Assembly (NCBI RefSeq): GCF_035510375.1
Contig: NZ_DATKHG010000035.1
Origin: Paenibacillus_I sp035510375
GTDB lineage: Bacteria; Bacillota; Bacilli; Paenibacillales; Paenibacillaceae
Direction: 5' to 3' (one strand)
DNA: 64,000 nucleotides
Shown here: positions 1-9,400 of the stretch, piece after piece
Numbering within the stretch: position 1 is the first letter of the stretch
Layout of the letters: each line of letters opens with the position of its first letter
The notes under the pieces: model-generated
The model's database searches: none
The model's input: only the letters and a program-made list of their open reading frames with translations
Told to the model about the DNA's origin: nothing
Made by a program: the position numbers and the translations under genes

Positions 1-969
1 CTGCCGGAAACATGCCGGCAGCTACGGGGAGTATTGCATGATTTGGTTGGAGAACAGCTGGCGGCGCCCGCGAGCAAACTGCTGTTTGTCGATGACGGCA
101 GCAAGGACGGCACATGGTCCATGATCACGGCGGAACATGCCAATCATCCGGAGGTGACGGGGTTAAAGCTGGCTCGCAATGTCGGACACCAGAAGGCGCT
201 GCTTGCCGGTTTGGAGGCCGCATGCGCGCACTCCGACTGCGTCGTATCGATCGACGCCGATTTGCAGGACGACATCCGAAGCATCAGGGACTTTATTCTC
301 AAGTTTCATGAAGGCTTCGATGTCGTTTACGGCGTTCGGGCCTGCCGACAGTCGGACACCTGGTTTAAACGAACGTCGGCGCTCGCTTTTTACGGGCTCA
401 TGACGCGAATCGGGATTCAATTGATTCCCAATCATGCGGATTTCCGCTTAATGTCCAAACGCGCGGTACGGGAGCTTTGCCGTTACGGCGAAACGAACGT
501 TTTTCTCCGCGGCATCGTGCCGTTAGTCGGTTTTTCGGCGACTCAGGTGTTTTACGATCGGAAAGAGCGTTTGGCCGGAAGATCAAAATACGGGATCAGG
601 AAAATGCTGTCTTTTGCTTTTGACGGCATCGCCTCGTTCAGCGTGGCGCCCATCCGTTTCGTCACCTCCCTTGGCCTTGCATTGCTTGCCATGAGTATCG
701 TGGCAGGGGGCTATGCCCTCTTTCAGAAATGGGCCGGAGAAACGAACGCAGGCTGGACATCTCTCATCGTCTCCGTTTGGTTTCTGGGCGCGCTTCAACT
801 GCTGGGGATCGGCATTATAGGGGAATACATGGGCAAAATCTTTGTCGAAGTCAAACGCAGACCGAAATATGCGGTAGAAATCGATTTATATTCACCGGCT
901 TCCGAATCGGCCGCACGGAATCGCCGTCACTATTCGCTCACCAAAAGGCACTCAGTTCTGATCAAATGA
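1..969 (+). CDS. Family 2 glycosyltransferase, polyprenyl-phosphate type (5' end outside window)
   Basis: A GT-A fold glycosyltransferase of the DPM1/GtrB/YkcC group, expected to load a sugar from a nucleotide donor onto undecaprenyl phosphate at the inner membrane face. The frame is open to the left edge, so the real start and first beta strand lie outside the window. A TTG at 34 is in frame but has no ribosome site and would delete part of the fold. Visible motifs are VDDGSKDGT and SIDADLQDD (nucleotide and metal binding). Two hydrophobic helices near the C-terminus are the usual membrane anchors. It overlaps the GtrA gene by four bases (ATGA), the standard partnership of a lipid-sugar synthase with a putative flippase for envelope glycosylation. 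Confidence 0.9.
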   Translation: MPETCRQLRGVLHDLVGEQLAAPASKLLFVDDGSKDGTWSMITAEHANHPEVTGLKLARNVGHQKALLAGLEAACAHSDCVVSIDADLQDDIRSIRDFILKFHEGFDVVYGVRACRQSDTWFKRTSALAFYGLMTRIGIQLIPNHADFRLMSKRAVRELCRYGETNVFLRGIVPLVGFSATQVFYDRKERLAGRSKYGIRKMLSFAFDGIASFSVAPIRFVTSLGLALLAMSIVAGGYALFQKWAGETNAGWTSLIVSVWFLGALQLLGIGIIGEYMGKIFVEVKRRPKYAVEIDLYSPASESAARNRRHYSLTKRHSVLIK

Positions 970-1406
970 AACCGGAACGCGAGTGGCTTCGGCATTCGTT
1001 CGTGCGTTTTGCATTGGCCGGTGCAATCAATACGCTGATCGGTACGACGATAATCGTTGCCTTCCGTTACGGGGCGGGCTGGACATACGGAATGTCGACG
1101 TTCTTCGGCAACGCCGCCGGCGCTTCGGTAAGCTTTCTCCTCAATAAAGCCTATACGTTCCGAAGCGGTGTGCCGCCTTCCACGGCGGCAGTGCGTTTTA
1201 TTGCGGTGGTGCTGATTTGCTACTTCCTGGCGTACAACTTGGGATTACGGGCTGCCGTGATATTGTTGAACGCCATCGGGATGTCCGATCTGCCGGTTGA
1301 AGACCATGCGATACTGTTTGGAATCTGCCTTTACACGCTGCTCAATTACTGGGGACAGAAGTTATTCGTTTTTAGAGACCGCACACCGGTCGGCAACCAG
1401 GCCTAA
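966..1406 (+). CDS. GtrA-like membrane protein
   Basis: A 146-residue, very hydrophobic protein of the GtrA family (four predicted membrane helices), thought to help move undecaprenyl-phosphate-linked sugars across the membrane. Family marks are FVRFALAGAINTLIG near the N-terminus, a central FLLNKAYTFR segment and the C-terminal LNYWGQKLFVFR. I start it at the ATG overlapping the stop codon of the glycosyltransferase, since longer in-frame starts run through that gene. No strong ribosome site is seen, so translational coupling is likely. Role in a specific wall polymer is inference. Confidence 0.88.
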   Translation: MKPEREWLRHSFVRFALAGAINTLIGTTIIVAFRYGAGWTYGMSTFFGNAAGASVSFLLNKAYTFRSGVPPSTAAVRFIAVVLICYFLAYNLGLRAAVILLNAIGMSDLPVEDHAILFGICLYTLLNYWGQKLFVFRDRTPVGNQA

Positions 1407-1506
1407 CGCGATTTGCAAGAAAATGACCTCGCCCTTGCCGTATAAAATATCGCGCTTTGCCCCACCTTAACCGAGTACGAAAAAATTCACCCGGGAGGGA
1501 AACGCC

Positions 1507-1821
1507 ATGAATAACCAACAAAATGCGCAAAGCACGCAGCAGAACGCCCAACAGCTTCAGCAGCAAGCGCAGCAAACCGCGCAGCAGGCACAGCAGTCTA
1601 CGCAGCAGGCGGCCCAGCAGGGCGCTCAGGCTTTCCAACAGGCGCAGCAAGCCGAGCAATCGTCGGTTGCGGCCCAGCAATTGTCGCAGCAAGCGCAACA
1701 GGCTGAGAACGCCAGCGCCCAGCAGCTGCAGCAAGCGCGGCAAGCCGCCGCTCAATCCGGGCAAGCGAGCAATCGCGCCCAGTCCCAAGCTTCCGCTTAT
1801 CAGGAACAAAGCCTGCAATAA
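1507..1821 (+). CDS. Gln/Ala-rich low-complexity protein, unknown function, possibly spore-associated
   Basis: A 104-residue protein with about 44 glutamines and 24 alanines and no lysine, cysteine, aspartate, histidine, isoleucine, proline or tryptophan. Most of it is AQQ/QQA-type repetition that should form one long helix. There is no signal peptide or membrane segment. A good ribosome site (GGGAGGG, about 7 bases upstream) and a hairpin right after the stop (1833-1861) argue that it is expressed. It lacks the FGTEFASETNAQQV repeats of gamma-type SASPs but shares their Gln/Ala bias, and sspH and the transglutaminase gene tgl follow directly. A role as a spore protein or glutamine-donor substrate of Tgl is hypothesis. 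Confidence 0.75.
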   Translation: MNNQQNAQSTQQNAQQLQQQAQQTAQQAQQSTQQAAQQGAQAFQQAQQAEQSSVAAQQLSQQAQQAENASAQQLQQARQAAAQSGQASNRAQSQASAYQEQSLQ

Positions 1822-1832
1822 GCGCGCAGTAC

Positions 1833-1861
1833 GAGAACCCGCCGGCCGCCGGCGGGTTCTC
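1833..1861 (+). terminator. Hairpin after the Gln-rich gene
   Basis: Near-perfect GC-rich inverted repeat (GAGAACCCGCCGGC arms) beginning 11 bases after the stop codon. No proper T tract follows, so it may be a weak terminator or an mRNA-stabilising hairpin. Confidence 0.5.
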
Positions 1862-1936
1862 CTCAATCGATCGACTGTTATGGACACAGCCGGTTTTAAG
1901 GAAACATACGCGATTAAACTGGAGGTATTGGTTGAA

Positions 1937-2116
1937 ATGAACGCATATCGAGCTCAAGAAGTTGCCGCTTCGCCAATCATGGCTAATGTGACTTATGATG
2001 GGGCGCCGATCTATATTCAGCACGTGGACGAACAAAACGAGACGGCAAGGATCTATCCTCTCGCCGATCCTGACAATGAGCTTACTGTTCCGCTGAAAAG
2101 TTTAGTTGAACATTAA
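1937..2116 (+). CDS. sspH: Small acid-soluble spore protein H
   Basis: A 59-residue H-type small acid-soluble spore protein, the same length as Bacillus subtilis SspH. The family core IQHVDEQNETARIYP is intact, as are the N-terminal RAQEV and the C-terminal LTVPLKSL. Family members are made in the forespore under sigma-G and stored in the spore core. I chose the ATG at 1937, preceded by GGAGG at 1921-1925; the in-frame TTG nine bases upstream is too close to that site. A strong terminator follows at 2142. Confidence 0.92.
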   Translation: MNAYRAQEVAASPIMANVTYDGAPIYIQHVDEQNETARIYPLADPDNELTVPLKSLVEH

Positions 2117-2141
2117 CTGCCTTGTTGACCAAAAAGGGCAC

Positions 2142-2190
2142 AAAAGCAACAATCATGAATGGGCAGCCATTCATGATTGTTGCTTTTTTA
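2142..2190 (+). terminator. Rho-independent terminator after sspH, copy 1 of a repeated hairpin
   Basis: A 21-base perfect inverted repeat (arms 2142-2162 and 2167-2187) with a GCAG loop and six T residues at 2184-2189. The hairpin is homologous to the one at 9975-10024, so it is also one copy of a dispersed palindromic repeat. Confidence 0.9.
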
Positions 2191-2195
2191 TGGGC

Positions 2196-2222
2196 ACATG
2201 ACGTACCATCTCTCATACAATG
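2196..2222 (+). promoter_or_regulatory. Candidate sigma-K promoter of tgl
   Basis: An AC dinucleotide at 2196-2197, a 16-base spacer, then CATACAATG at 2214-2222, close to the sigma-K pattern AC-N16-CATANNNTA. In Bacillus subtilis tgl is transcribed by sigma-K in the mother cell. The match is by eye and the last base departs from consensus; CATACAAT also fits a sigma-E -10. Confidence 0.5.
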
Positions 2223-2261
2223 CCGTATAACGTCGATTTTATGCGGAGAGCAGGGATAACA

Positions 2262-3089
2262 ATGATCTTAATAACCGGTACTGAAATACCGGTCGACATT
2301 TCTTCATGGACTCAACTGGCGAAAGGCATTTATGAACAAAAAAAGAGCAGTCCGGTTTATTACAACTACTTTTCCACCCATCATTTGCAGTTTGAAATGA
2401 CCTTGAGAACAAAAATAGTTGAGGCGTCCATGGCGTTAAATCAAAGCGGGGCACGGTTTTCTACTTTTAAAAATGCCCGTTGCAACGAACGGTTTTGGAA
2501 TTTGACGGAATCGGGGGGCTTTCGCCTAAAGGATGGTGTGACACCGGCATCAGGAATACGGGATATTTTTGTGAACGGGAGTTTGTACAGCTTTGAGTGT
2601 GCGACCGCTATGGTCATTGTATTGTACAAAGGGGTGTTGGACTCAATCGAAGAGACCCGGTACAATAAGCTTTTCGCAAACCTGCTGTTGTTTGATTGGC
2701 ACTATGACCGCGATCTCCGCCTCATTCAAGAACAGGGAAGCGACAGATCCTATCCCGGCGATATCTTATATTTTAATAATCCCGATGTTTCGCCTGAAAC
2801 ACCCCATTGGCAAGGAGAAAATGCCGTCAAGCTCGGGAATGATATATATTATGGCCATGGTATCGGTATCGCATCGGCACGGGGAATCATTCGTACATTG
2901 AATCGATTTCGGCGTGCGGGAGTCGCCAGATCCGCGTATTTAACGGACGAAATAGTGTACCCGGATTTCTTGTTTTTATCCCGGTTTGCGTATGGAGCGC
3001 ATCGTATGGACGAACTCGAGCTGCAGCGCTTCAAGTCGCCTACACGGTATATTCATGTTCAAATCGGCGGGCAAAGATTCATTCGGTGA
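2262..3089 (+). CDS. tgl: Spore coat protein-glutamine gamma-glutamyltransferase
   Basis: A 275-residue Bacillus-type transglutaminase that cross-links spore coat proteins by joining glutamine to lysine side chains. The catalytic cysteine lies in SFECATAMVIV at residue 113, with E186 (WQGENAVKLG) and H199 (YYGHGIGI) completing the site, matching Cys116/Glu187/His200 of the B. subtilis enzyme. Length also fits (245 there, with a C-terminal extension here). I chose the ATG at 2262, which follows a GGAG site; an in-frame ATG at 2220 would lie within the probable promoter. A sigma-K-like promoter lies just upstream, consistent with late mother-cell expression. The Gln-rich gene at 1507 is a possible substrate. 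Confidence 0.93.
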   Translation: MILITGTEIPVDISSWTQLAKGIYEQKKSSPVYYNYFSTHHLQFEMTLRTKIVEASMALNQSGARFSTFKNARCNERFWNLTESGGFRLKDGVTPASGIRDIFVNGSLYSFECATAMVIVLYKGVLDSIEETRYNKLFANLLLFDWHYDRDLRLIQEQGSDRSYPGDILYFNNPDVSPETPHWQGENAVKLGNDIYYGHGIGIASARGIIRTLNRFRRAGVARSAYLTDEIVYPDFLFLSRFAYGAHRMDELELQRFKSPTRYIHVQIGGQRFIR

Positions 3090-3123
3090 AAGACCTAAAC
3101 CTTCCAGGCATATTTCAGCTAAA

Positions 3124-3158
3124 AAGGGCAGTTGAACTTGCCGCGTTCAACTGCCCTT
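3124..3158 (+). terminator. Hairpin after tgl
   Basis: Perfect 14-base inverted repeat (3124-3137 with 3145-3158) with a 7-base loop. No long T tract, so termination strength is uncertain. Confidence 0.6.
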
Positions 3159-3271
3159 CATATCGGATCGCCGATATTACTTTTACGTCGGATCAAAGCA
3201 TACGTTTGGATAAATTGGAGATCTTAATTTGAGTGTTTTTCTTACCTTCTACAAGGAGGCGAAAAGAGCAA

Positions 3272-4696
3272 GTGAAGTGGCTTGTGATGGCGCTCCTACT
3301 ATTTGTCCTACAAATTGCAACGGTTATCCTGATCGAATATCGCCGTCCAAGCAAAGCAATCGCGTGGCTCGTCATCCTGTTTGTCCTTCCGCTGGTTGGT
3401 TTCCTGTTTTATTATTTTGTTGCGAAGGAGTACTCTCACCGACGTTTTGCGCGTCACGAAGGCTGCCACCATTTGGAACTACTCAAAGAGAAGCTCATTC
3501 ATCGTTGCCGGCAGCGGTTACGGGAAACTTCGTTTGAACAAATCAACGGGGAAGAAAACCCGTTGCACGATATGCTTAAAACGATACCGAACGACCCCAT
3601 TACGGCATGTAACGAAACAACCGTATTCGCGGAAGGCGCCGAGGCCTTTGAGGCGATGCTGAAGGCGATGGCCGAGGCCAAGAACCATATCCATATCGAG
3701 TTTTACATCGTGCGAGACGATGATCTCGGTTCCCGGTTACAACATTTGATGATCGAGAAAGCCAAGCAAGGGGTAGAGGTGAGGATCCTGTACGACGGCA
3801 TCGGAAGCCATCGGCTGGGAAAGGACTATTTGAGACGGTTGCGCAATGCCGGCGTGGAGACCGGTTGTTTTTTACCGCCTTTACGCTCGTTTTTCGATCA
3901 GCGGATCAATTACCGCAACCATCGGAAAATCGTCGTTGTCGACGGAAAAGTCGGGTTTTTCGGCGGTTTGAATGTAGGAGATGAATATATTGGGAACGAT
4001 TCGAAAATCGGTTATTGGCGCGACACCCATTTTCGCATTATGGGAGACGCCGTTTGCTGGCTGCAGTATACCTTTGTTGCCGATTGGCATTTTGTTAAAG
4101 GCCGGCTATTAACCGAGGATGAGTTTTTCCCTATGCAAGCGAATCATGGGGAAGAATGGGTGCAAGTTCTAAAATGCGGACCGGACGAGCCCAGGAATAG
4201 GATTCCGGAACTCCTCTTTACTTGTATGGTTTCAGCAAAAAAGAGAATCTATGTGGAGTCACCCTATCTCATTCCCGATCCCGGTATGTTAATGGCCTTA
4301 AAAACGGCGGCCATCCATGGGGTCGACGTTCGCATTATCATTCCAACCGTCCCGGACACGATGATTGTCTACTGTGCGACTTTATCCTATGCCCAGGAAT
4401 TACTTAACGCCGGTGTTCGTATTTATCGTTATAAGAAAGGATTCATCCATGCCAAAGTGTTCGTTGCGGACCATTTGGCTTTCTCCGGCAGCACCAATAT
4501 GGACATGCGAAGCTTCTACGGCCAATTTGAAATCAATGCCGTCTTCTTTGACGGCAAGGTCGTGAACCGTTTGGTTGAAGACTTTTATACGGATCTGAAA
4601 GAAAGCAAGGAAATGTCGTTGTCCGATTTCGAGAAGCGTCCCACAATGCAAAAGTTAAAAGAAGCATTCGCACGTCTGCTCTCTCCGTTATTCTAA
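3272..4696 (+). CDS. cls: Cardiolipin synthase (phospholipase D family)
   Basis: A 474-residue membrane enzyme joining two phosphatidylglycerol molecules into cardiolipin plus glycerol. Two N-terminal membrane helices (about residues 3-20 and 28-50) precede two phospholipase D domains. Both HKD motifs are intact: H217/K219/D224 in NHRKIVVVDG and H393/K395/D400 in IHAKVFVAD, each with the downstream GG or GS-TN residues. I start at GTG 3272, 12 bases after AAGGAGG (3253-3259); an ATG at 3287 is the alternative. It stands alone between two hairpins. Paralogous cls genes are common in Bacillota, so its exact physiological share cannot be told. Confidence 0.93.
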   Translation: MKWLVMALLLFVLQIATVILIEYRRPSKAIAWLVILFVLPLVGFLFYYFVAKEYSHRRFARHEGCHHLELLKEKLIHRCRQRLRETSFEQINGEENPLHDMLKTIPNDPITACNETTVFAEGAEAFEAMLKAMAEAKNHIHIEFYIVRDDDLGSRLQHLMIEKAKQGVEVRILYDGIGSHRLGKDYLRRLRNAGVETGCFLPPLRSFFDQRINYRNHRKIVVVDGKVGFFGGLNVGDEYIGNDSKIGYWRDTHFRIMGDAVCWLQYTFVADWHFVKGRLLTEDEFFPMQANHGEEWVQVLKCGPDEPRNRIPELLFTCMVSAKKRIYVESPYLIPDPGMLMALKTAAIHGVDVRIIIPTVPDTMIVYCATLSYAQELLNAGVRIYRYKKGFIHAKVFVADHLAFSGSTNMDMRSFYGQFEINAVFFDGKVVNRLVEDFYTDLKESKEMSLSDFEKRPTMQKLKEAFARLLSPLF

Positions 4697-4715
4697 CGAC
4701 TCGACAACGCGAAAA

Positions 4716-4738
4716 GCTCCAGACTCAGCATCTGGAGC
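4716..4738. terminator. Small hairpin between convergent genes
   Basis: GCTCCAGA / TCTGGAGC inverted repeat with a 7-base loop between cls and the dehydratase-like gene. An AAAA run precedes it on the plus strand (TTTT after it on the minus strand), so it may serve the minus-strand gene. Confidence 0.4.
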
Positions 4739-4756
4739 ATTCCGCGTTGAGCAAAT

Positions 4757-6391
4757 CTATTGAGATTGTATTTGCCGCTTCTTGGTTCTATAAGAAGCCG
4801 ATTTGATAAACCGGGGCAGATCGTATACGACATTCGCGGCTGTGCAAGCGACGACATGGCGACCTGTATAAAGCGGCTGGGCGGCTTTCGAACCGCCCGG
4901 CAGGTGGCGAAGCTGTTCAACCGTAACGCCTTTTTTCTCCAGCGATTCGTCAAACTCCCTTTGCGCCGCCTGTTTTGCTTTGAACAGCATCATTTGCACC
5001 CTGCTGTATACATTGATCGCCCCGTCTCCCGTCGTTTCAATCGGAAGGAAGATGGCGTCCGGGTATTTCTCGGTAATCAAGGACTGAACGCCGTCCGATA
5101 CGCCGGAAGACGGCATGCATCCGAAAGGCTTGACGGAGATGGTCATGTTGACTTTGCGCTTGACGACGTTCAGGATCAGTTTCCCAACCTCCATATGGCC
5201 CTCCCCTCCGCGCAGATGGTTGTTATAGTGCTTATGGGCGACACGCGCGATCTCTTCCATATCGGGCAGGTGATAATGATACAAGCCCATGGCCTTGGCG
5301 TACCGTTGGAACATGCCGCGGAGAATCCGATCGGCGAGCCAAAGCATGCGCAGACGCATGGCCGGATTTTTCCCTTTCAAGCCGTTTTTTCCGGAATCGG
5401 CTTCGCGAAGGTTCATTCGCCTCAGAGTGTCGTAACGTCCGGACCAGATGAGGAACAGAATCCAGGCCGTAACCGACTGGACCTCCACCTCCGCTCCTTC
5501 GTTTTCCAAAAAACGCTGCAGCTGATAATTCCCGTCTCCTTCCGTGGTCATGGCCCAAAACTCGCCGATAATGCTGACTTTCGGCTTCACCATCGTTCGG
5601 TCTACCCGCACTGCGCGCAGCTCGTTGCGGCATTTGCGCAGCACCGGCATGAGCCTTTTTCTGCCGCTCAAGGCGTCATGCAAATACTGCTTGCAGCGGC
5701 TCAGGGCGGCGTCGGTCGATCCGGCTTCGACTTCATAGGGACGCACGCGGTAGGCGATCGCGTTCAAGATGTCCCCTAACAGAACGGCTTTCAGAAAGCT
5801 GAAAAAAAACGACGTATCCAATTTGAGGGCGGATTCCCCGCCGGTCGCCTGTTTTAAACCGTCCGTTTGCTGGAACAACAGAACGCGGAAACCGTCAAAC
5901 CCCGCATCGCGCAACGCTTTTCGATACTCGGTGACATAAGTGCCGAAGCGGCAAGGACCGCAGGAACCGCTTGTAATGAACAGGTAGGTGGCGACGATTT
6001 CCTCCTTCGACTTGCCTTCCACATCGCGAAGATAATGCAGATATTTGATTAAGTTGCCGACCGTGAAATACGTCGGATTGCACTGCCCGCGGTTGCCGAA
6101 CTCTTTGCCGAAGCGAAGCGATTCGTTATCCGGGCAATCCATATGCCTCACCCGATAGCCGAGTCCTTTCAGCGCCCCCTCCACGAGAAAATCGTGCGCC
6201 ATCGTGAGGCCCCCGAACAGAATGGTTGTCGAAGCTTTGTCTTTGGCTAAAAATTGACGGGGTACGGGATCAAACCATTGGTTCTTGTGATCCCGGCTTA
6301 ACCCTAACGCTTTTTCCTGTTCGGCTTGAAATTGCTGCAGTTCTTCCTCCATGGACTTCGGGAATTCCGGCTTCCGCTTCTTCATCGCCAT
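4757..6391 (-). CDS. 2-hydroxyacyl-CoA dehydratase-like iron-sulfur protein
   Basis: A 544-residue protein of the HgdB/BcrB/DUF2229-like superfamily, whose members hold a [4Fe-4S] or double-cubane cluster and carry out ATP-driven low-potential reductions. Candidate cluster cysteines include those in HMDCPDNES and GQCNPTYF (near 85 and 105) and the pair in TSGSCGPCRFG (near 147-150); further Cys lie in PFGCMPSSG and HVVACTAAN. I use ATG 6391, eight bases after AGGAG; an in-frame GTG at 6400 overlaps that site. It lies 17 bases downstream of the activase gene, so the two are almost certainly co-expressed and form one system. Substrate is unknown; no fermentation or CoA-transferase gene is nearby. 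Confidence 0.8.
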   Translation of the reverse strand: MAMKKRKPEFPKSMEEELQQFQAEQEKALGLSRDHKNQWFDPVPRQFLAKDKASTTILFGGLTMAHDFLVEGALKGLGYRVRHMDCPDNESLRFGKEFGNRGQCNPTYFTVGNLIKYLHYLRDVEGKSKEEIVATYLFITSGSCGPCRFGTYVTEYRKALRDAGFDGFRVLLFQQTDGLKQATGGESALKLDTSFFFSFLKAVLLGDILNAIAYRVRPYEVEAGSTDAALSRCKQYLHDALSGRKRLMPVLRKCRNELRAVRVDRTMVKPKVSIIGEFWAMTTEGDGNYQLQRFLENEGAEVEVQSVTAWILFLIWSGRYDTLRRMNLREADSGKNGLKGKNPAMRLRMLWLADRILRGMFQRYAKAMGLYHYHLPDMEEIARVAHKHYNNHLRGGEGHMEVGKLILNVVKRKVNMTISVKPFGCMPSSGVSDGVQSLITEKYPDAIFLPIETTGDGAINVYSRVQMMLFKAKQAAQREFDESLEKKGVTVEQLRHLPGGSKAAQPLYTGRHVVACTAANVVYDLPRFIKSASYRTKKRQIQSQ

Positions 6392-6408
6392 GTTTTTCAC
6401 TCCTTTTG

Positions 6409-9400
6409 TCAGATCACACCTGCTTGCTCATCGTGCTTCCTGGTCTGCAGTTCCGCGCGCTTCTTTTCAATACGCTGCTGCAGTTCGGCTTTCTTACGGG
6501 CCAAATCCTCCAAACGCTCTTCGTGAAGCCCCAGGCTGTGCGCATAGGTCTTGACGCGTATTTTTATCGACCCGCTCGGTTTGTTGGCGTCGATATCGTG
6601 CAGCGCCGAGTAAGGCGTGCCTGCCGCCGAGATAATCGAATCGATCAGCCCGTAAGTGGGCGCGTCATGTCCGCATTTGAAGCTGGACAGATCGAGTACC
6701 GCCACGTTGGGATGGCGTGCGGCGAATTTGGCCGCCCAGACCTTTTGCACACTGTTGGAGCTGAAGTTTTCAGGCCACACATCGCTGACCTCCAAGGCAT
6801 GCTCCACCCGCCCGCTCTGCAAATCGCCCTCAAAAAAGCGGCGCAGCCAAGCTTCATCTTTGGGGATCGAGCGCATCGACAAGATCGGATAGCCGAGCAC
6901 CTGAAACTCCTCCAGCACACTGTGATTGAGGCCCGGGTCGGAATGATAGGGACGTCCGATCAGGAGAATGGCCAGGCGGTTCTCCTGTTCCACCTGCTCC
7001 AGGATCATCCGGCCTTTCTCCTGCATCTCGGCGTCGAACCGATGCATCGCTTCCCAACCCTGGTCCGCGGCAAAGCCGCTTTCGTCCTCCGTAATCTGCA
7101 GATGATCCCGAAATGCTTCAAACAACTGCTTCTTCATAAAATTCGGTTCGGTAAACGTAACGGCCGGATCCAAATAAGCAACCCCTCTGGTCTCGAAAAA
7201 GTTCACCTCTTTCGTAAAGGCGGCTTTGATCACGTTCGGTGCGCCGGCCACGATCGGGCAGCTGGTGGAATCCATCACATTTTGCAGATGGGTTGGAATA
7301 TGGGTAATGCACGGGAAAAAGATGTACTCGAGCGGCTTTTGCTCGTGATGTTTGAACAGCAGATTGTGCACGTGAGCCTGCGCCACCTTCGAAGGGTAAC
7401 AAGGATCGATCGAGCCGTACTTCCCTCCCTGCTGCCACATTTCTTCACTTGTATAGTCGCTGAATACGATATTCCTCTGATCGATGCCGAGCGTCTCGAA
7501 ATAGGTCCGCCAAAAAGGCGCGGTGGACCAAATATTGAGCACCCGGGGAATGCCGATACGGAGCTTTTTTCGCCGTTCCGCAGCTTCGGCGGAGGAACGT
7601 TCGAAATGAAGCTTGTTCGGACTTTTGCGTCTCCCGATAAAACCGAACCGGCCTCGTTTCAACCCAGCGTCATCCTCCTGCACGACAGGCTCGGGAAGCG
7701 GCGCCGGGTCGTAAAATCGCTGATACATGCGGCGCGCCTCATATTCCACCAGATTGGGGTAGTGCTTTTTCAGCTCCTGACGCTCCCGGGTCAATTTGAC
7801 CACCGCTTCCTGGTCCTCCACCGTTCCCTTCTCGCAGCTGAAACCGGAAATATAACGGGCCGTGTTTCCATCCGGCGTGCGTGAGTCGATAAACGTGCGG
7901 CTGCAGTGGTTGGGGCAGAAATTACAGCGGGTGGATTCGTCATTGCGGGACAAGTAGGTGAGGTCGATGGCGGCATCCAGACCCAAAAAGGTGGAATAAC
8001 CCCGCCGCTTGACGACGCGCAGCGTTTCCATGGCCGCCCCGATCGCTCCCGCCTCGCCGGGATGCGGGTGCACGTACACTTCGGCATCGGGAACCCGCTG
8101 CTTGATGTAATCGACCTGCGCTTTGACGGCGGCGAGATTGTACTGGGTTCCTCCTTGCAGCACGAACTTCCTTCCCAGTTCGGCCATGCGGGGAATTTGC
8201 ACCACATACTGCCATACGTTTTTCGGCAGCACCAGCGCCAATCCGGCAAGCAATTCCTCTTTGGAGTAGCCCTCCTTCTGGAAGTTCACCCGGTCCGCAT
8301 CCAGAAAAACCGCGCAGCCATAAGAATATTTGGGGGAAAGGTCCGCCGCAAATGCTGTGTCCGCATATTCCTGAATCGGGATGCCGAACTGGTCGGCCAT
8401 CGCCTGCAGCAGCATCCCGTTCCCGGCGGAACATTGATTGGAGAGCCGGAAGTTGCGGATATCCCCGTTCTTTAGAAAGAGTACCTTGATGTCCTGTCCG
8501 CCGATGTCGCAAATGACATCGATGTCCCCGAATTGATTGACGGCGCTCATCATATGGGCCACCGTCTCGACAATATTGACATCCGTCTTTAACGTTTTTT
8601 CCAATACATCCGCCGCGTAGCCGGTAGCCCCGAAACCGATGATCTCCAATTCGGCGCCTTGCTCCCGAATCTTATCCCGGATCCGCTTCAGCATCTCTTT
8701 CGTATCTTCCAGGGGGTTGCCCTTGGACAGCTGATATTCCTTCATCAGAATCGTTCCCTGCTTATCGACCAGCACCGCTTTGGACGAAGTGGAGCCCCCG
8801 TCAAGGCCGATGACCGCCTTCACGTTTTGTCCGGATGCGAAAGAGGCGGGATTGAACGCAGGAATGCGATAGGCGCTTCGGAATTGTTCCAATTCTTGTT
8901 TGTTTGCCGTAAGAGCCGGGCCGGCATTCTCGCCCAGCTTGGCTTTGCGGCCGTGGGCGATAAATTCCTTCAATCCTTCCAATCCCGTATAGCTGCCAAC
9001 GCCTGCCGGTTCATGCATCCCGTACATCACGGCGCCGTAAGCCGCGTAATATTGCGAATTGTCGGGTACGAAAATCAGTTCGTCGATCGGAACGTCTTGC
9101 GGATAATCGTATCCCCGTTCTTCCCAGGTCTTGGGGATGCGTTTGCGCCAGCATTCCTGAAGGAAAGGCAAATAGGTATTGGGTCCGCCGAGCAGAAGCA
9201 CCCGGTGCCGCAGGGTGTTGCCGCGCGTCAGAACGGACAAATTTTGCATGACGATGGCATCCGCGAGCGAGCACATGATCTCCGTGGAAGGAATTCCGCT
9301 TTTCACCAGGTTGACGATATCCGTTTCCGCAAACACCCCGCATTTGGCGGCTACATGATGCAGCTTGCTGTCATCGAAATGCAGCCGGCCCACTTCGTCC

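Noticed and set aside
1372..1887. A 171-codon minus-strand Leu/Arg-rich frame over the Gln-rich gene
   Set aside because: It is the complement of CAG/CAA repeats; the plus frame has the ribosome site and hairpin.
6226..7884. A 552-codon plus-strand frame opposite the activase genes
   Set aside because: Antisense shadow of two recognised iron-sulfur genes, no ribosome site or domain.
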